Shown: positions 16,930 to 25,759, counted from the stretch's first letter. The stretch is 64,000 nucleotides of DNA from JAHIGH01 sp964564035 (GCA_964564035.1 CAZLZN010000004.1:12860-76859); one strand, 5' to 3'. The notes: generated by a model not told the origin, from the letters alone. Made by a program: numbers and translations.

Positions 16930-18936
16930 ATGCCAAAATTATACTTTTTTATGATTTACCCGGCAATTGATAGTTCGACAACTATTTTTCAAAGGAGGGG
17001 AGAGAGAAAAATAATTTTTAAAGAAATTGTTGAATTATCCCCATTGCCGGTATTGATTGTGAATGCTGCTACAAATGAGATTGAATACGCTAATGGTGCA
17101 TGGGAACAGGCAACCGGATACACACTGGACGAAGTAAAGGGTAGAAATCCCAATATTCTAAAAAGCGGCCGAACACCAAAGGAAATTCATAACCAAATCC
17201 GCAAGCACCTGAGAGAAGGCAGAATTTATAAAACAGAACTGTTATTTGATAAACGCAAAGACGGAAGCGAATTTCAATTATCATCTACTTTTTATCCAAT
17301 CCAACAGGATGAGAGAAATATTTTTTATGTACAGATAGAGCATGATATAACTGCGCGAAAAATTAAAGAAAAATTCAAAACAATGCATATTAATATCGCG
17401 CTTTTACTTGCCGCGTCTGAAGACATTCTGAGTGCGGTACCTAAGACGCTTGAATATTTGTGCGAAGGAACAGGTTGGGAAATTGGGGAGCTGTGGCTTC
17501 TATCACGTGACAGCCGGGAGATGCAGTATGTTGGTGCGTGGCATAGTCCCAATTTAAATGTAAAAGAATACATTGATAAAACTACTATCAAAACTTTTAT
17601 GAAAGGAAAAGGCTTACCGGGTCGTGTATGGCAAACGGGAAAACCTGCATGGTATATAAATTCTCCGAATAATTTATTTTTTAAAAATATTGAGAAATCA
17701 TTTTCTTTCGGAATAAATACAGCTTTAGCATTTCCAATTCAAATAAATTTAAAAACTACAGGTGTACTAACATTTTTTGCACGAGAAACTCATAAGCCGG
17801 ACAATGAACTGCTTGAAACAATGAATATCCTGGGCAATCATCTCGGGCATTTCATTGAGCATAAACGTATGGAAGAAAAACTGGCTAATATGACCGTGAA
17901 ACAGCGCTTGCTTCTTAATGCGATCGGACAAGGCGTATATGGAGTAGATACCAAAGGCAAACTGACGTTTATTAACCCAGCTGCCGAAAATATGCTCGGA
18001 TGGAGCACCGATGAACTTAAAGGCAAACGAATACACGATATTATTCATCACACAAAATCAGATACCGTAACGCCTTTAAAATATTATCAGTGTCCGAATG
18101 TAAAGGTCAGAAAAAAAATAGGAAATCCAATACAAATTGATAAAGAAATATTTTGGAGGAAAGACGGAACTTATTTTCCGGTAGAGTATGTAGTAACACC
18201 AATCCCTGAAAACAACAAAATTATCGGATCTGTTGTTACGTTCAGCGACATAACAAAAAGAAAACAGCTGGAAGAACTAAAAAAAGAGTTTTTGGCAACA
18301 GCGGCACATGAACTGAAAACTCCTATTACGTCATTAAAACTGCTGAGTCAATTACAACTAACAAAAATTAAAAATAATAAACCTGTAAATATTGAAGAGA
18401 TGGCAAAAATAAATAATGAGCTTGAACGATTGACGCGAATAATAAACGATATTTTAGATGATCAAAGAATTGAAACCGGAAAGTTAAGTATTACAAAAAA
18501 TAAAATAGATTTGTCTGTCTTGGTCAAAGATACAGTCGATCAAATTTCCAGTATATTCGGTAAAGTAAAAATAATTTGCAAAGTCACACCCGGCATACTC
18601 GTGTTCGCGGATAGCGACAGGATCAGACAAGTAGTAACAAATTTGCTTACAAACGCAATCAAATATTCTTCCGATGATTCCGAAATTTTGGCCGAAGTTA
18701 AAAAAGCCAACAATAAGGCTCTGGTATCTATTTCTGATAAAGGGATAGGGATAAGTTCGGGGAAACAAGAAAAAATATTTGACCGCTTCTTTCAAATTCA
18801 GGAGGGCAAATCCGGATTTGGGCTCGGCCTTTACATATCAAAACAAATAATTAATCTGCATAATGGAAAAATTTGGGTAAAATCAAGAGAAGGGGAGGGG
18901 AGTACTTTCCATTTCACGCTCACGCTGTTACAATAA
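16930..18936 (+). CDS. Soluble PAS-GAF-PAS sensor histidine kinase
   Basis: 668 residues, no membrane helix, so a cytoplasmic sensor. Order: PAS 1 (about 30-142, with NPNILKSGRTP), GAF (about 150-310), PAS 2 (about 325-445), dimerisation/phosphoacceptor helix with H460 (AAHELKTPITSL), then an ATPase domain with N box (NLLTNAIKYS, N575), G1 (SDKGIGIS) and G2 (GFGLGLYIS). All core catalytic boxes are intact. No response regulator is encoded in the window, so the partner is elsewhere. The PAS and GAF pockets could bind a small ligand or cofactor; no diagnostic Cys or His for haem or flavin stands out. An ATG eight codons downstream is another possible start. Confidence 0.9.
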   Translation: MPKLYFFMIYPAIDSSTTIFQRRGERKIIFKEIVELSPLPVLIVNAATNEIEYANGAWEQATGYTLDEVKGRNPNILKSGRTPKEIHNQIRKHLREGRIYKTELLFDKRKDGSEFQLSSTFYPIQQDERNIFYVQIEHDITARKIKEKFKTMHINIALLLAASEDILSAVPKTLEYLCEGTGWEIGELWLLSRDSREMQYVGAWHSPNLNVKEYIDKTTIKTFMKGKGLPGRVWQTGKPAWYINSPNNLFFKNIEKSFSFGINTALAFPIQINLKTTGVLTFFARETHKPDNELLETMNILGNHLGHFIEHKRMEEKLANMTVKQRLLLNAIGQGVYGVDTKGKLTFINPAAENMLGWSTDELKGKRIHDIIHHTKSDTVTPLKYYQCPNVKVRKKIGNPIQIDKEIFWRKDGTYFPVEYVVTPIPENNKIIGSVVTFSDITKRKQLEELKKEFLATAAHELKTPITSLKLLSQLQLTKIKNNKPVNIEEMAKINNELERLTRIINDILDDQRIETGKLSITKNKIDLSVLVKDTVDQISSIFGKVKIICKVTPGILVFADSDRIRQVVTNLLTNAIKYSSDDSEILAEVKKANNKALVSISDKGIGISSGKQEKIFDRFFQIQEGKSGFGLGLYISKQIINLHNGKIWVKSREGEGSTFHFTLTLLQ

Positions 18937-18940
18937 ACCA

Positions 18941-18972
18941 AATAATCTCATCTAACGGATTATTCCTCTTTT
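18941..18972 (+). terminator. Weak terminator after the histidine kinase
   Basis: AATAATC (18941-18947) pairs with GATTATT (18958-18964), a 7-bp AT-rich stem with a 10-nt loop, followed by CCTCTTTT. It lies between the kinase stop and the trehalase start, only 6 nt before the latter, so it may attenuate rather than end transcription. Confidence 0.35.
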
Positions 18973-18978
18973 ATAAAT

Positions 18979-20415
18979 ATGATTAGCGATCAATATCAGG
19001 ATTGCCTGAAATACATAGATAAGTATTGGGAAAGGATTATTTTCAGGCCATCCAAAATGAAGCTCAGAAGCGGGTTAAAAAATGTACCCATCCTTATATC
19101 CAGCGTTAATCATAAGCTTTTTAAAAATAAAAAAATTAACAGGCTGTATGTTGAAATCCCCCATTATTATTTTGTTCCGAATGACAGAAAGTTCAAATAT
19201 ATTTTCTATTGGGATAGTTATTTTATGTTCAAGGGATTAGTCGGAACTAAACGTGAATGGCTTATGAAGGAAATGGTCGAGAATTTTATATATCTATTTA
19301 ACTATCTTCAGATAGTGCCTAATTTCAGCTCCAGGGCCGCGCTGGGACGCTCACAGCCGCCGTTCCTGTCTTCTATGATACTTGAGACATACAAGGCCCC
19401 CATAAACCGCAATAACTATTACAATTACGTAGGCAGTCTCCGGGGATTTATATACAGATTGTATTACAAGAGATGGCTCAATAGATCAATGGATATAGCA
19501 AGGCAGGAGTATGAACTTGTCTGGATCGATAAAGACTGCTCATATAATCACAGTGTGCCCGGATATAAGCTATCACGATACGGCGACCGGGACATAGGCT
19601 ACGCGCACTCATCCGAGCTTGAATCAGGATGGGATATGACATCGAGATTTTACAGTAGATGTAATGAGTTTTTACCTGTTGATCTGAACTCTTATCTATA
19701 TAAATATGAAATGGATTTTGCGGAATCCGCAAAAATTCTGGAAAACAAAGAAGATTTTGATTATTGGACTAAAAAAGCAAAAGAGAGACAAAGTGAGATA
19801 AATAAATATATGTGGGATGAACATACAGGGTTTTTTTATGATTACGGTTATTATTATAAAAGGCTTAGTAAATTCTTATCTCTGGCCGGTTTTATGCCAA
19901 TGTGGGCCGGGATAGCAACACCCGAGCAAGCCGAGCGCATGGTTAAAAAACTGCCAAAATTTGAAACCAAATACGGTCTTGCCATAACAGCTAAGGAGTC
20001 GCTCGCGCATCAAATAGATCTATCTAAAATTCAAACAAGGTTCAGATCCGCGATTGAATCTATTATTAAGCCCAAACAGTGGGATTATCCGAATATATGG
20101 TCTCCGCTTGAATATCTGACTGTTATTGGCTTACTGCGGTATGGATATATAAACGAGGCAAAAAGAATCATGACTAATTCTATAAATGCTCATGCCGCCG
20201 CATATAGAAAGCACAAAACTTTTTTTGAAAAGCTAAATGGCGAAACCGGTGAATCCGGCTCAGGGGCTTTGTACCGCGACCAGGACGGCTTTGGCTGGAC
20301 AAATGCTGTATTTTACCGTTATATAAAACTACTTGAAGATATAGAGAGCTTAAAAACTATTTATGAAGAACCTCTTCAAGCCGAGCCTCCATATAACCTG
20401 GCTATCCTACACTAA
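18979..20415 (+). CDS. GH37 trehalase-like glycoside hydrolase
   Basis: 478 residues without a signal peptide, so probably cytoplasmic. GH37 (alpha,alpha-trehalase) landmarks occur in order: FKYIFYWDSYFMFKGL near residue 72-87, NFSSRAALGRSQPPFL near 115-130, ESGWDMTSRF with D219 matching the catalytic acid of E. coli TreA/TreF, MWDEHTGFFYDY near 279-289, KQWDYPNIWSPLEY near 366-379, and DQDGFGWTNAVFYRY near the C-terminus. The usual Gly-rich loop before QDGFGWTN is shorter (GETGESGSGALYR). It would split trehalose into two glucoses, or act on a related disaccharide. No trehalose transporter or synthase is nearby. Confidence 0.85.
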   Translation: MISDQYQDCLKYIDKYWERIIFRPSKMKLRSGLKNVPILISSVNHKLFKNKKINRLYVEIPHYYFVPNDRKFKYIFYWDSYFMFKGLVGTKREWLMKEMVENFIYLFNYLQIVPNFSSRAALGRSQPPFLSSMILETYKAPINRNNYYNYVGSLRGFIYRLYYKRWLNRSMDIARQEYELVWIDKDCSYNHSVPGYKLSRYGDRDIGYAHSSELESGWDMTSRFYSRCNEFLPVDLNSYLYKYEMDFAESAKILENKEDFDYWTKKAKERQSEINKYMWDEHTGFFYDYGYYYKRLSKFLSLAGFMPMWAGIATPEQAERMVKKLPKFETKYGLAITAKESLAHQIDLSKIQTRFRSAIESIIKPKQWDYPNIWSPLEYLTVIGLLRYGYINEAKRIMTNSINAHAAAYRKHKTFFEKLNGETGESGSGALYRDQDGFGWTNAVFYRYIKLLEDIESLKTIYEEPLQAEPPYNLAILH

Positions 20416-21142
20416 TCCGACTCCCCTGCCTGAACCAAAGCGGGGAGAGGAGCACGGCAGGAATTACGAAGCTAATAAAAAAGCAGACAACTGTTCTTTG
20501 TGAAAAAAATGTTAAATATAGTCCCATAATATGTTATTGTGAATGTAACGAGTTAATTAAAAAAGGTACATGAATAACGGGAGAGCATTAATATACGACG
20601 CGGTATCATACGAATAATTAATTTAATTTTGAGGCATAAATGATAAAAATATTTAAGAGCTCCCCCGGCTTTCGTGCCTGCATGACGTCGTAAAAGTATT
20701 ATTGTGCGACGTGATAAGATTGTTGTCCTCCGGTGCCTACCGGGCTTATTTTAATCGTATTTAAGTACGATGTATTTCTAATCATAAAAGACGGGAGAAT
20801 TGCTTCCGAATGACGAATGACTACTGGCCATGACCGAAAAACGTATATTTTTAATTCAAGTACAATTGTTAAATTACGGCTTACCTCCGACGTAAGAGCG
20901 GTCTATTATGTAGGTAAACACAGCAAGTCTTAAGCGCCTGCCGATTGTCCAGAAATTTATTAAATTTAAAATTTTGTATACACATGTATAGAGAAGGCGT
21001 TATATTATGCGAAATTTATTTGCTTGCCAATAATGGTCAATATATTGTTTTTGAGTAAATGTTTTGTTTATTAAATGGTTCGTTGTAGCTCCTAAATATT
21101 TGAGGGGCCTTGTAGGGCTTTATATTGACAAGTAGTTTTAGG

Positions 21143-21559
21143 TTGATATATCAATCTAAACTCGTTATTTTAGCTTCATTAATAATATACATCTTATAAA
21201 TTGGGCTTTCGTATTTTTTTCGAGCGACTCGAAACGCGCTATCAAGAGTACAACGAGATCAATATTTGTTATTGTAAGACCATGTTTATTTATAAGATTA
21301 AGTATAAAAATATATCAAGATAATATTAAACTAGTTAACCAGTGAGAGTAAAATACATTTTATAGCTTAACAAGATAATAACTAATGATCAATAGTTTAG
21401 CTTGTAATTACGATATAAAGTTATATTTCTGAGGCTAATTTTCGATAATTTATTAGAATATATATTTTAAGCTTCCTCAATAAGCTATAGGAAAAGTAAA
21501 TTCTCGTGCAATTTTGCTTGATATATCAATATAAACATGCTATTTTGAGGCTAATATTT
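21143..21559. repeat. Two copies of a palindrome-headed direct repeat
   Basis: TTGATATATCAA at 21143-21154 and 21518-21529, a perfect 12-bp palindrome. Similarity continues for about 25 bp after each (TNTAAACNNGNTATTTT), then fades. Two copies in a gene-free stretch suggest protein-binding sites or an old duplication. Confidence 0.5.
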
Positions 21560-21689
21560 TCAAATTAATGCTTTTTTGTTACGGAGAGCAGTATCTGTGT
21601 TGTACGAGCTGAGAGCACACGTGGTCTTATAGTATATAGGCTTTAATGCAAACAGGCTTATTTAAGGCTATTTCTATGCTATTAGCACT

Positions 21690-21728
21690 GTGAAAAGTAG
21701 TAATATAGGCTGTGAAAAGTTATCCACA
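21690..21728 (+). promoter_or_regulatory. DnaA-box cluster
   Basis: TTATCCACA (21720-21728) is a perfect DnaA box. It directly follows TGTGAAAAG (21711-21719), with another TGTGAAAAG at 21690-21698; the latter are two-mismatch boxes in reverse orientation. The arrangement TGTGnAAAGTTATCCACA resembles that in many bacterial oriC regions. Very AT-rich sequence lies on the left. Confidence 0.5.
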
Positions 21729-21823
21729 TAACTATATCAAACTATATCATTTATGTTATAGGATCTACTCTATTTTGATTATACTACTCTCTTATACTCT
21801 CTCCTCTTCCCTGCTCTTTTAGC

Positions 21824-22675
21824 TCATCCTGAAAAAACTATTAAAACAAAAATAACAATGAAACCAACCCATGCATATTCCCATAAAATTCCTTTGAAAA
21901 ATCTTTTTTCGAACCATATATGAGAGAGTCCGGCGACTATATAGAAAAAGCCTGTCAGGAAGAGCGATATAATAGCCGGCTTGCTGGGCCAAAACCATAA
22001 TATTGCGGCTAACTCTACAATGCATAGGGTTAATGCCAAAACCCAAATTGCCAAAGGTTGAGTGATTTTCTGAAGCGCATAGGTCCATAAAGAATGATAA
22101 AAAAGCAGATAAGTATACGCGAATAATAATAGCAATATCGGAAGTATGTTGACGCGCAGAGTATACAGTACGTTGGTTAACAGAAAAAAAGATACCAGGG
22201 TGACTACGAAGGAAACAATTCTGGCACCGGACAGTAAAGCAATAGTACGAGTTGAAGAGACAACCAAAATATTTTGACTGAGGTAAAGTGAGTAAAGACC
22301 GAACGCGTATACAACTGCTAAAATAATTTTATAAATAAAATTCGGCGTCAAAAAGCAAAACAGGCCGAATGATAAACTATAAAAGAATGGCAAAATAAAA
22401 ATTTCATACATGAATTTATCTTTGATGTCTTTGTATAGGCCCCAAAAGAGGAAAGCATCTGTCAGGATAGCGAGTATAAACGATGTAATAATTCCCGATC
22501 TGTTGAACTGGAATTCTGTAAAAAGAAGACCAATAGTTAATATAAGGACACCGATAACGAACTTCTGTCTCTTCCCTATTGTTATGCTTAGTGACTTTCT
22601 AGCTCTTTTGGTTCTTGTCAGCAGTTTGCCAATATTCAGAAAATTACCGGCTGTAGTTCTATTTTTTAGACTCAT
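21824..22675 (-). CDS. Polytopic membrane protein, unknown
   Basis: 283 residues. A basic, soluble N-terminus of about 38 residues (TRTKRARKSL) is followed by about eight hydrophobic helices to the C-terminus. Short loops and aromatic-rich helices (FLFWGLYKD, IILAVVYAFGLYSLYL, AAILWFWPS) give no family signature I recognise. It is immediately downstream of yebC (15 nt), probably on the same transcript. Transport, sensing or lipid functions are all possible. Confidence 0.65.
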   Translation of the reverse strand: MSLKNRTTAGNFLNIGKLLTRTKRARKSLSITIGKRQKFVIGVLILTIGLLFTEFQFNRSGIITSFILAILTDAFLFWGLYKDIKDKFMYEIFILPFFYSLSFGLFCFLTPNFIYKIILAVVYAFGLYSLYLSQNILVVSSTRTIALLSGARIVSFVVTLVSFFLLTNVLYTLRVNILPILLLLFAYTYLLFYHSLWTYALQKITQPLAIWVLALTLCIVELAAILWFWPSKPAIISLFLTGFFYIVAGLSHIWFEKRFFKGILWEYAWVGFIVIFVLIVFSG

Positions 22676-22690
22676 TAATTATATTTTAAA

Positions 22691-23425
22691 TCAATTTTCA
22701 GCAATATCAAAATTTGTATAAACTTTCTGTATATCGTTTAAGTCTTCCATTTTCTCTATAAATGCTATAGTTTTGTCTATGATCGACTTGTCGCCTACAG
22801 TCATTAACGTCAGCGGTTTATAGGTTAACTCAGCTTGTTTTATTTTGATACCGCCTGTTTGCAGAGCAGTTCTGATCTTATCCAGTTCTTCCGGCTTGGT
22901 ATAAATTACCACTTCACTCCCCTCTTCTTCTACATCCTGCGCTCCTGCGTCAACTGCGGTTAAAAAAATATCATCAAATGATTTATTTTCTTTGTCTATT
23001 ATTAAAATCCCCGCTCTCTGGAACTGGTACATAACTGAGCCTTGGGCGCCCATAGTGCCCCCGTTCTTGTCGAACGCATTTTTTACTTCGGCTACAGTTC
23101 TTTGTTTATTGTCGGTCAAGCCTTCAACGACCACTGAAATACCGCCCGGACCAAAGCCTTCATAAACTACCTCTTCCAAGCTTGTGTCTTGCTTACCTGA
23201 GGCCCTGGCGATAGCGCGCTCAATATTGTCTTTGGGCATATTTGAATTTCTGGCCGCTTCTATCGCGATCCTGAGCCGGAAATTACTTTCAGGGTCCGCG
23301 ATGTTTCCGCCTTGTTTAACGGCCATAGTAATAGCGTTCGAGAGCTTGGTAAAGGCCTGTCCGCGCTTCATGTCGTTCGCACCTTTTTGGCGCTTGATCG
23401 TTGACCACTTTGAATGTCCTGACAT
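22691..23425 (-). CDS. yebC: YebC/PmpR family protein
   Basis: Starts with the family signature MSGHSKWSTIKRQKGAND at the ATG 23425; a TTG three codons upstream is unnecessary. Further signatures: RGQAFTKLSNAITMAVKQGG, NMPKDNIERAIARASG, EGFGPGGISVVVEGLTDNK and KNGGTMGAQGSVMYQF. Length 244 is normal. The family was first described as transcriptional regulators; recent work on YebC implicates it in translation of proline-rich stretches, which would complement the EF-P encoded at 27726-28280. A strong promoter lies just upstream, overlapping the divergent TPR gene's promoter. Confidence 0.95.
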   Translation of the reverse strand: MSGHSKWSTIKRQKGANDMKRGQAFTKLSNAITMAVKQGGNIADPESNFRLRIAIEAARNSNMPKDNIERAIARASGKQDTSLEEVVYEGFGPGGISVVVEGLTDNKQRTVAEVKNAFDKNGGTMGAQGSVMYQFQRAGILIIDKENKSFDDIFLTAVDAGAQDVEEEGSEVVIYTKPEELDKIRTALQTGGIKIKQAELTYKPLTLMTVGDKSIIDKTIAFIEKMEDLNDIQKVYTNFDIAEN

Positions 23426-23433
23426 AATTCTCA

Positions 23434-23478
23434 ATTATAACTTTCCGTATTGACATTTGCAATAAATGGTTGTAGAAT
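23434..23478. promoter_or_regulatory. Back-to-back divergent promoters for yebC and the TPR gene
   Basis: Minus strand: TTGCAA (23462-23457), 17-bp spacer, TATAAT (23439-23434), 8 nt to the yebC ATG. Plus strand: TTGACA (23450-23455), 17-bp spacer, TAGAAT (23473-23478), 18 nt to the TPR-protein ATG at 23497. The two -35 boxes are one base apart, so polymerases cannot occupy both at once. Confidence 0.65.
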
Positions 23479-23496
23479 CTCATGCAACCCTAAGAC

Positions 23497-24189
23497 ATGA
23501 CTTATCTGAAATCTCAAGCCATTCAGACTGCCTTGGCAGGAGATTGGGAAAATGCTATATCATTAAATCAGCAAATTCTTATTGAAGAGCCTGAAGATAT
23601 AGATACCCTCAACCGCTTAGCCTACGCATATCTCAGCCAAGGATGTATCAAGGAATCCAAAACTATCTACCAAAGAGTACTGACTCTTGACATGAAAAAT
23701 CCAATAGCGCTTAGGAACCTCAAGAGATTAAATGAATCTAATGTAAAAAAAGTAAATTGTCTGGTTAGTAATTTGTTCATTGAGGAACCGGGAAAGACAA
23801 AGGTAATTGAGCTTATAAATGTTGCGGATAAAAAAATCGTAGCACATCTGAGACCCGGTGAGAAGCTTTTGCTAAGTATAAAAAGGATGAAAATATTTGC
23901 TTTGGATCAGGAAAATAATTATATCGGTATGCTTCCTGATGACGTTTGTAAAAGACTGATTAAATTCATTAACGGCGGAAACAAATACGAAGCTTATGCG
24001 AGGACAACAGACAGCAACAGGCTTAGTATTTTTATAAGAGAGCTGAAAAGAGTAAAGCGATATGAAAATCAGCCTTCATTTGTGTACTCGGACAAACCAA
24101 AGATTTCTCTGGACAACAATATAAATACCTTAAAAAGTCAGTCAAACAGCAAGAACGGTAAAAGCTCCAATGTAGAAAGTTCCGCTTAA
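23497..24189 (+). CDS. TPR-containing protein
   Basis: 230 residues, soluble. Residues 1-75 form two tetratricopeptide-like repeats (GDWENAISLNQQILIEEPED, DTLNRLAYAYLSQGCIKESK, IYQRVLTLDMKNPIALRNLKR). The middle (about 85-190) is a beta-rich domain with EPGKTKVIELINVADKKIV and a conserved-looking LRPGEKLLLSIKRMKIFALD. The C-terminus is disordered, Ser/Asn/Lys-rich. I do not know the function. The basic beta domain after TPRs suggests an adaptor that binds nucleic acid or protein. Expressed from a promoter paired with yebC. Its stop overlaps the stop of the convergent gene. Confidence 0.75.
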   Translation: MTYLKSQAIQTALAGDWENAISLNQQILIEEPEDIDTLNRLAYAYLSQGCIKESKTIYQRVLTLDMKNPIALRNLKRLNESNVKKVNCLVSNLFIEEPGKTKVIELINVADKKIVAHLRPGEKLLLSIKRMKIFALDQENNYIGMLPDDVCKRLIKFINGGNKYEAYARTTDSNRLSIFIRELKRVKRYENQPSFVYSDKPKISLDNNINTLKSQSNSKNGKSSNVESSA

Positions 24190-25007
24190 AATATATTTGT
24201 TTTTTTATTATCCTCGCCTACTGTGATCACAATATTGGCTATGCCTTGTTTAGGCAATTTTTCGAGCTTGAACTGCAGTAATTTAGCTATTTTGTTTAGA
24301 GTATAAGAATCTTCCTGATCATAATATGATATTTTCGAAACCGCGGATGTTTCCGGCGCAGTTTGAATTGATACTATATTGCCGCCCATATTTGTTAAAA
24401 CTCTTTCAAGCCTCGCGCCGAGGCCTGTGACGCCAGCCGCGTTTATTATCTGCAAGCTTAAGTTTTCACTCGCGATCTTCTCATCCGGAAAAAGCAAGGC
24501 TATATTTTTATCTATATCCGAACGGCTGACATTTTTACCGATCTCCCGAATGTTAATTGTGCTTGATGGTATTTTAGTTGAGTATAGCCATATCTGAAAC
24601 ATGTCATATGCTGTGATATTTTTTTTGCTTGTATGCAACTGCCAAAATACAGACTGAATTACGGCGGGCACAGGATCATCCAGATCGGGAAGCGAATCCG
24701 ACATTATATAGCCGTCGGGAATTAAGCCTAACCGCGCGTTCATCTTATCAACCTGTATAAGAAAATCCGGCCTGATTTTCAATATAGACAGAGACGATGT
24801 TGAAGGTTCGAATGAAATTATTCCTTTTAATTTTCCTTCGTGAGCCATTGCCACTGTAAAGCGATTTTCGCCGTCGAAATTACTATTATTTATTACTGAA
24901 ATTGCCCTAAATATAAAAGCGGTAATAATCAAAGACAAGACAAGCGCGAAGTAGACCAAAAGCATTTTCAGACTTGTTCCTTCGCGGGTATTTTTTTTAT
25001 TTTTCAT
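24186..25007 (-). CDS. Membrane-anchored LytR_C-domain protein
   Basis: 273 residues. After a basic start there is one membrane helix (MLLVYFALVLSLIITAFIF), an exported domain of about 150 residues, and a C-terminal LytR_C domain (LSLQIINAAGVTGLGARLER, LTNMGGNIVSIQTA). The middle region (VAMAHEGKLKGIISFEPSTS, ARLGLIPDGYI) loosely resembles the start of an LCP wall-polymer ligase, but the catalytic arginines cannot be identified, so it may be an inactive relative. Start codon overlaps the end of the upstream pseudouridine synthase gene by 11 nt, so translation is probably coupled. Confidence 0.7.
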   Translation of the reverse strand: MKNKKNTREGTSLKMLLVYFALVLSLIITAFIFRAISVINNSNFDGENRFTVAMAHEGKLKGIISFEPSTSSLSILKIRPDFLIQVDKMNARLGLIPDGYIMSDSLPDLDDPVPAVIQSVFWQLHTSKKNITAYDMFQIWLYSTKIPSSTINIREIGKNVSRSDIDKNIALLFPDEKIASENLSLQIINAAGVTGLGARLERVLTNMGGNIVSIQTAPETSAVSKISYYDQEDSYTLNKIAKLLQFKLEKLPKQGIANIVITVGEDNKKTNIF

Positions 25008-25758
25008 ATATCGCTTCCCATGGGTCAGTTAAAGAGCTCAACTCCGGCGGAAGAGGACTCTCAAATGTCATTTTAATGCCGCTGCGGGGGTGAAGCAGCG
25101 CAAGTTTGGCGGCATGAAGAAATACTCTTCCCAGTATTTTGCGGTCACTTCGCGCTGTTTTACGTCCGGCATATAAAAAATCCGAGAAAATCGGCCGGCC
25201 TATATATTTGAGATGAACTCTGATCTGATGCGTGCGGCCTGATTTGGGATACAGCTCAACTAGTGAATATTTTTCGTTTTTCTTGTCTTTAAATATTTTT
25301 AATACTTCGTAGTGGGTTATGGATTCCCGCCCGCCGGGTACTACACCGAACTGCATTCTGCTCCATTCCAGCCTGCCGACAGGAACATTGATCTCCCCTA
25401 TTCTGGGCGCGATTTCACCATGTGAAAGCGCGATATATGTTTTTTCTATTATTCTTTCTTTGAACTGCCGCTGGAGTTCTAAAAAAGAAGCGGGATCTTT
25501 GGCCAAAACTAAAACGCCTGAGGTTTCTTTATCAATCCTATGCACTACTCCCCCTCTTTTAAAAAAGTCATTGCCGTATTCACCGACCGGCAAAGGCTTT
25601 TCATCCGCTGGATCCATTTTCAAATTTATCTTTTTTTCCGCCCAATCCTGAACTGTAATTTCATTTCTTGTCGTATCCGCCCTGTTAACCGTAATACCGG
25701 CAGGCTTATCGATAATCAAAATAAAATCGTCTTCAAAAATAATTTTGATATCATTCAT
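24997..25758 (-). CDS. RluA/RluD-family pseudouridine synthase without S4 domain
   Basis: Isomerises uridine to pseudouridine in rRNA or tRNA. The catalytic motif is VVHRIDKETSGVLVLAKD (Asp in HRIDKETSG). Other family segments are LIIDKPAGITVN near the start, EKTYIALSHGEI, and LVELYPKSGRTHQIRVHLKY near the C-terminus. Starting at MNDIKIIFEDDF (25758) the protein is 253 residues and lacks the N-terminal S4 RNA-binding domain found in RluD, so RluA- or RluC-like target choice cannot be inferred. It lies in a tight run with the gene at 25760 and the LytR_C gene. The longer start at 25785 would overlap the preceding gene. Confidence 0.92.
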   Translation of the reverse strand: MNDIKIIFEDDFILIIDKPAGITVNRADTTRNEITVQDWAEKKINLKMDPADEKPLPVGEYGNDFFKRGGVVHRIDKETSGVLVLAKDPASFLELQRQFKERIIEKTYIALSHGEIAPRIGEINVPVGRLEWSRMQFGVVPGGRESITHYEVLKIFKDKKNEKYSLVELYPKSGRTHQIRVHLKYIGRPIFSDFLYAGRKTARSDRKILGRVFLHAAKLALLHPRSGIKMTFESPLPPELSSLTDPWEAIYEK

Positions 25759-25759
25759 A

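Larger units (their letters stand above)
20416..21823. other. 1.4-kb gene-free AT-rich region with repeats and a DnaA box
   Basis: No open frame of convincing size or coding character on either strand, and no tRNA, tmRNA, RNase P or SRP RNA signature seen. The left part (20420-20960) is richer in G+C and holds several short hairpins: CTCCCC/GGGGAG at 20421/20442, ACGTCG/CGACGT at 20685/20707, CCGGT/ACCGG at 20730/20739, ATCGTA/TACGAT at 20754/20766. The right part is very AT-rich, with two copies of an element starting with the palindrome TTGATATATCAA (21143, 21518), several GAGGCTAAT-like motifs, and a DnaA-box cluster at 21690-21728. Genes on both sides point inward. Confidence 0.6.

Noticed and set aside
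20416..21823. tmRNA, RNase P RNA, SRP RNA or tRNA in the gene-free region
   Set aside because: No conserved cores (for example GAGGAAAGTCC of RNase P, or a T-loop with acceptor pairing) found on reading either strand.
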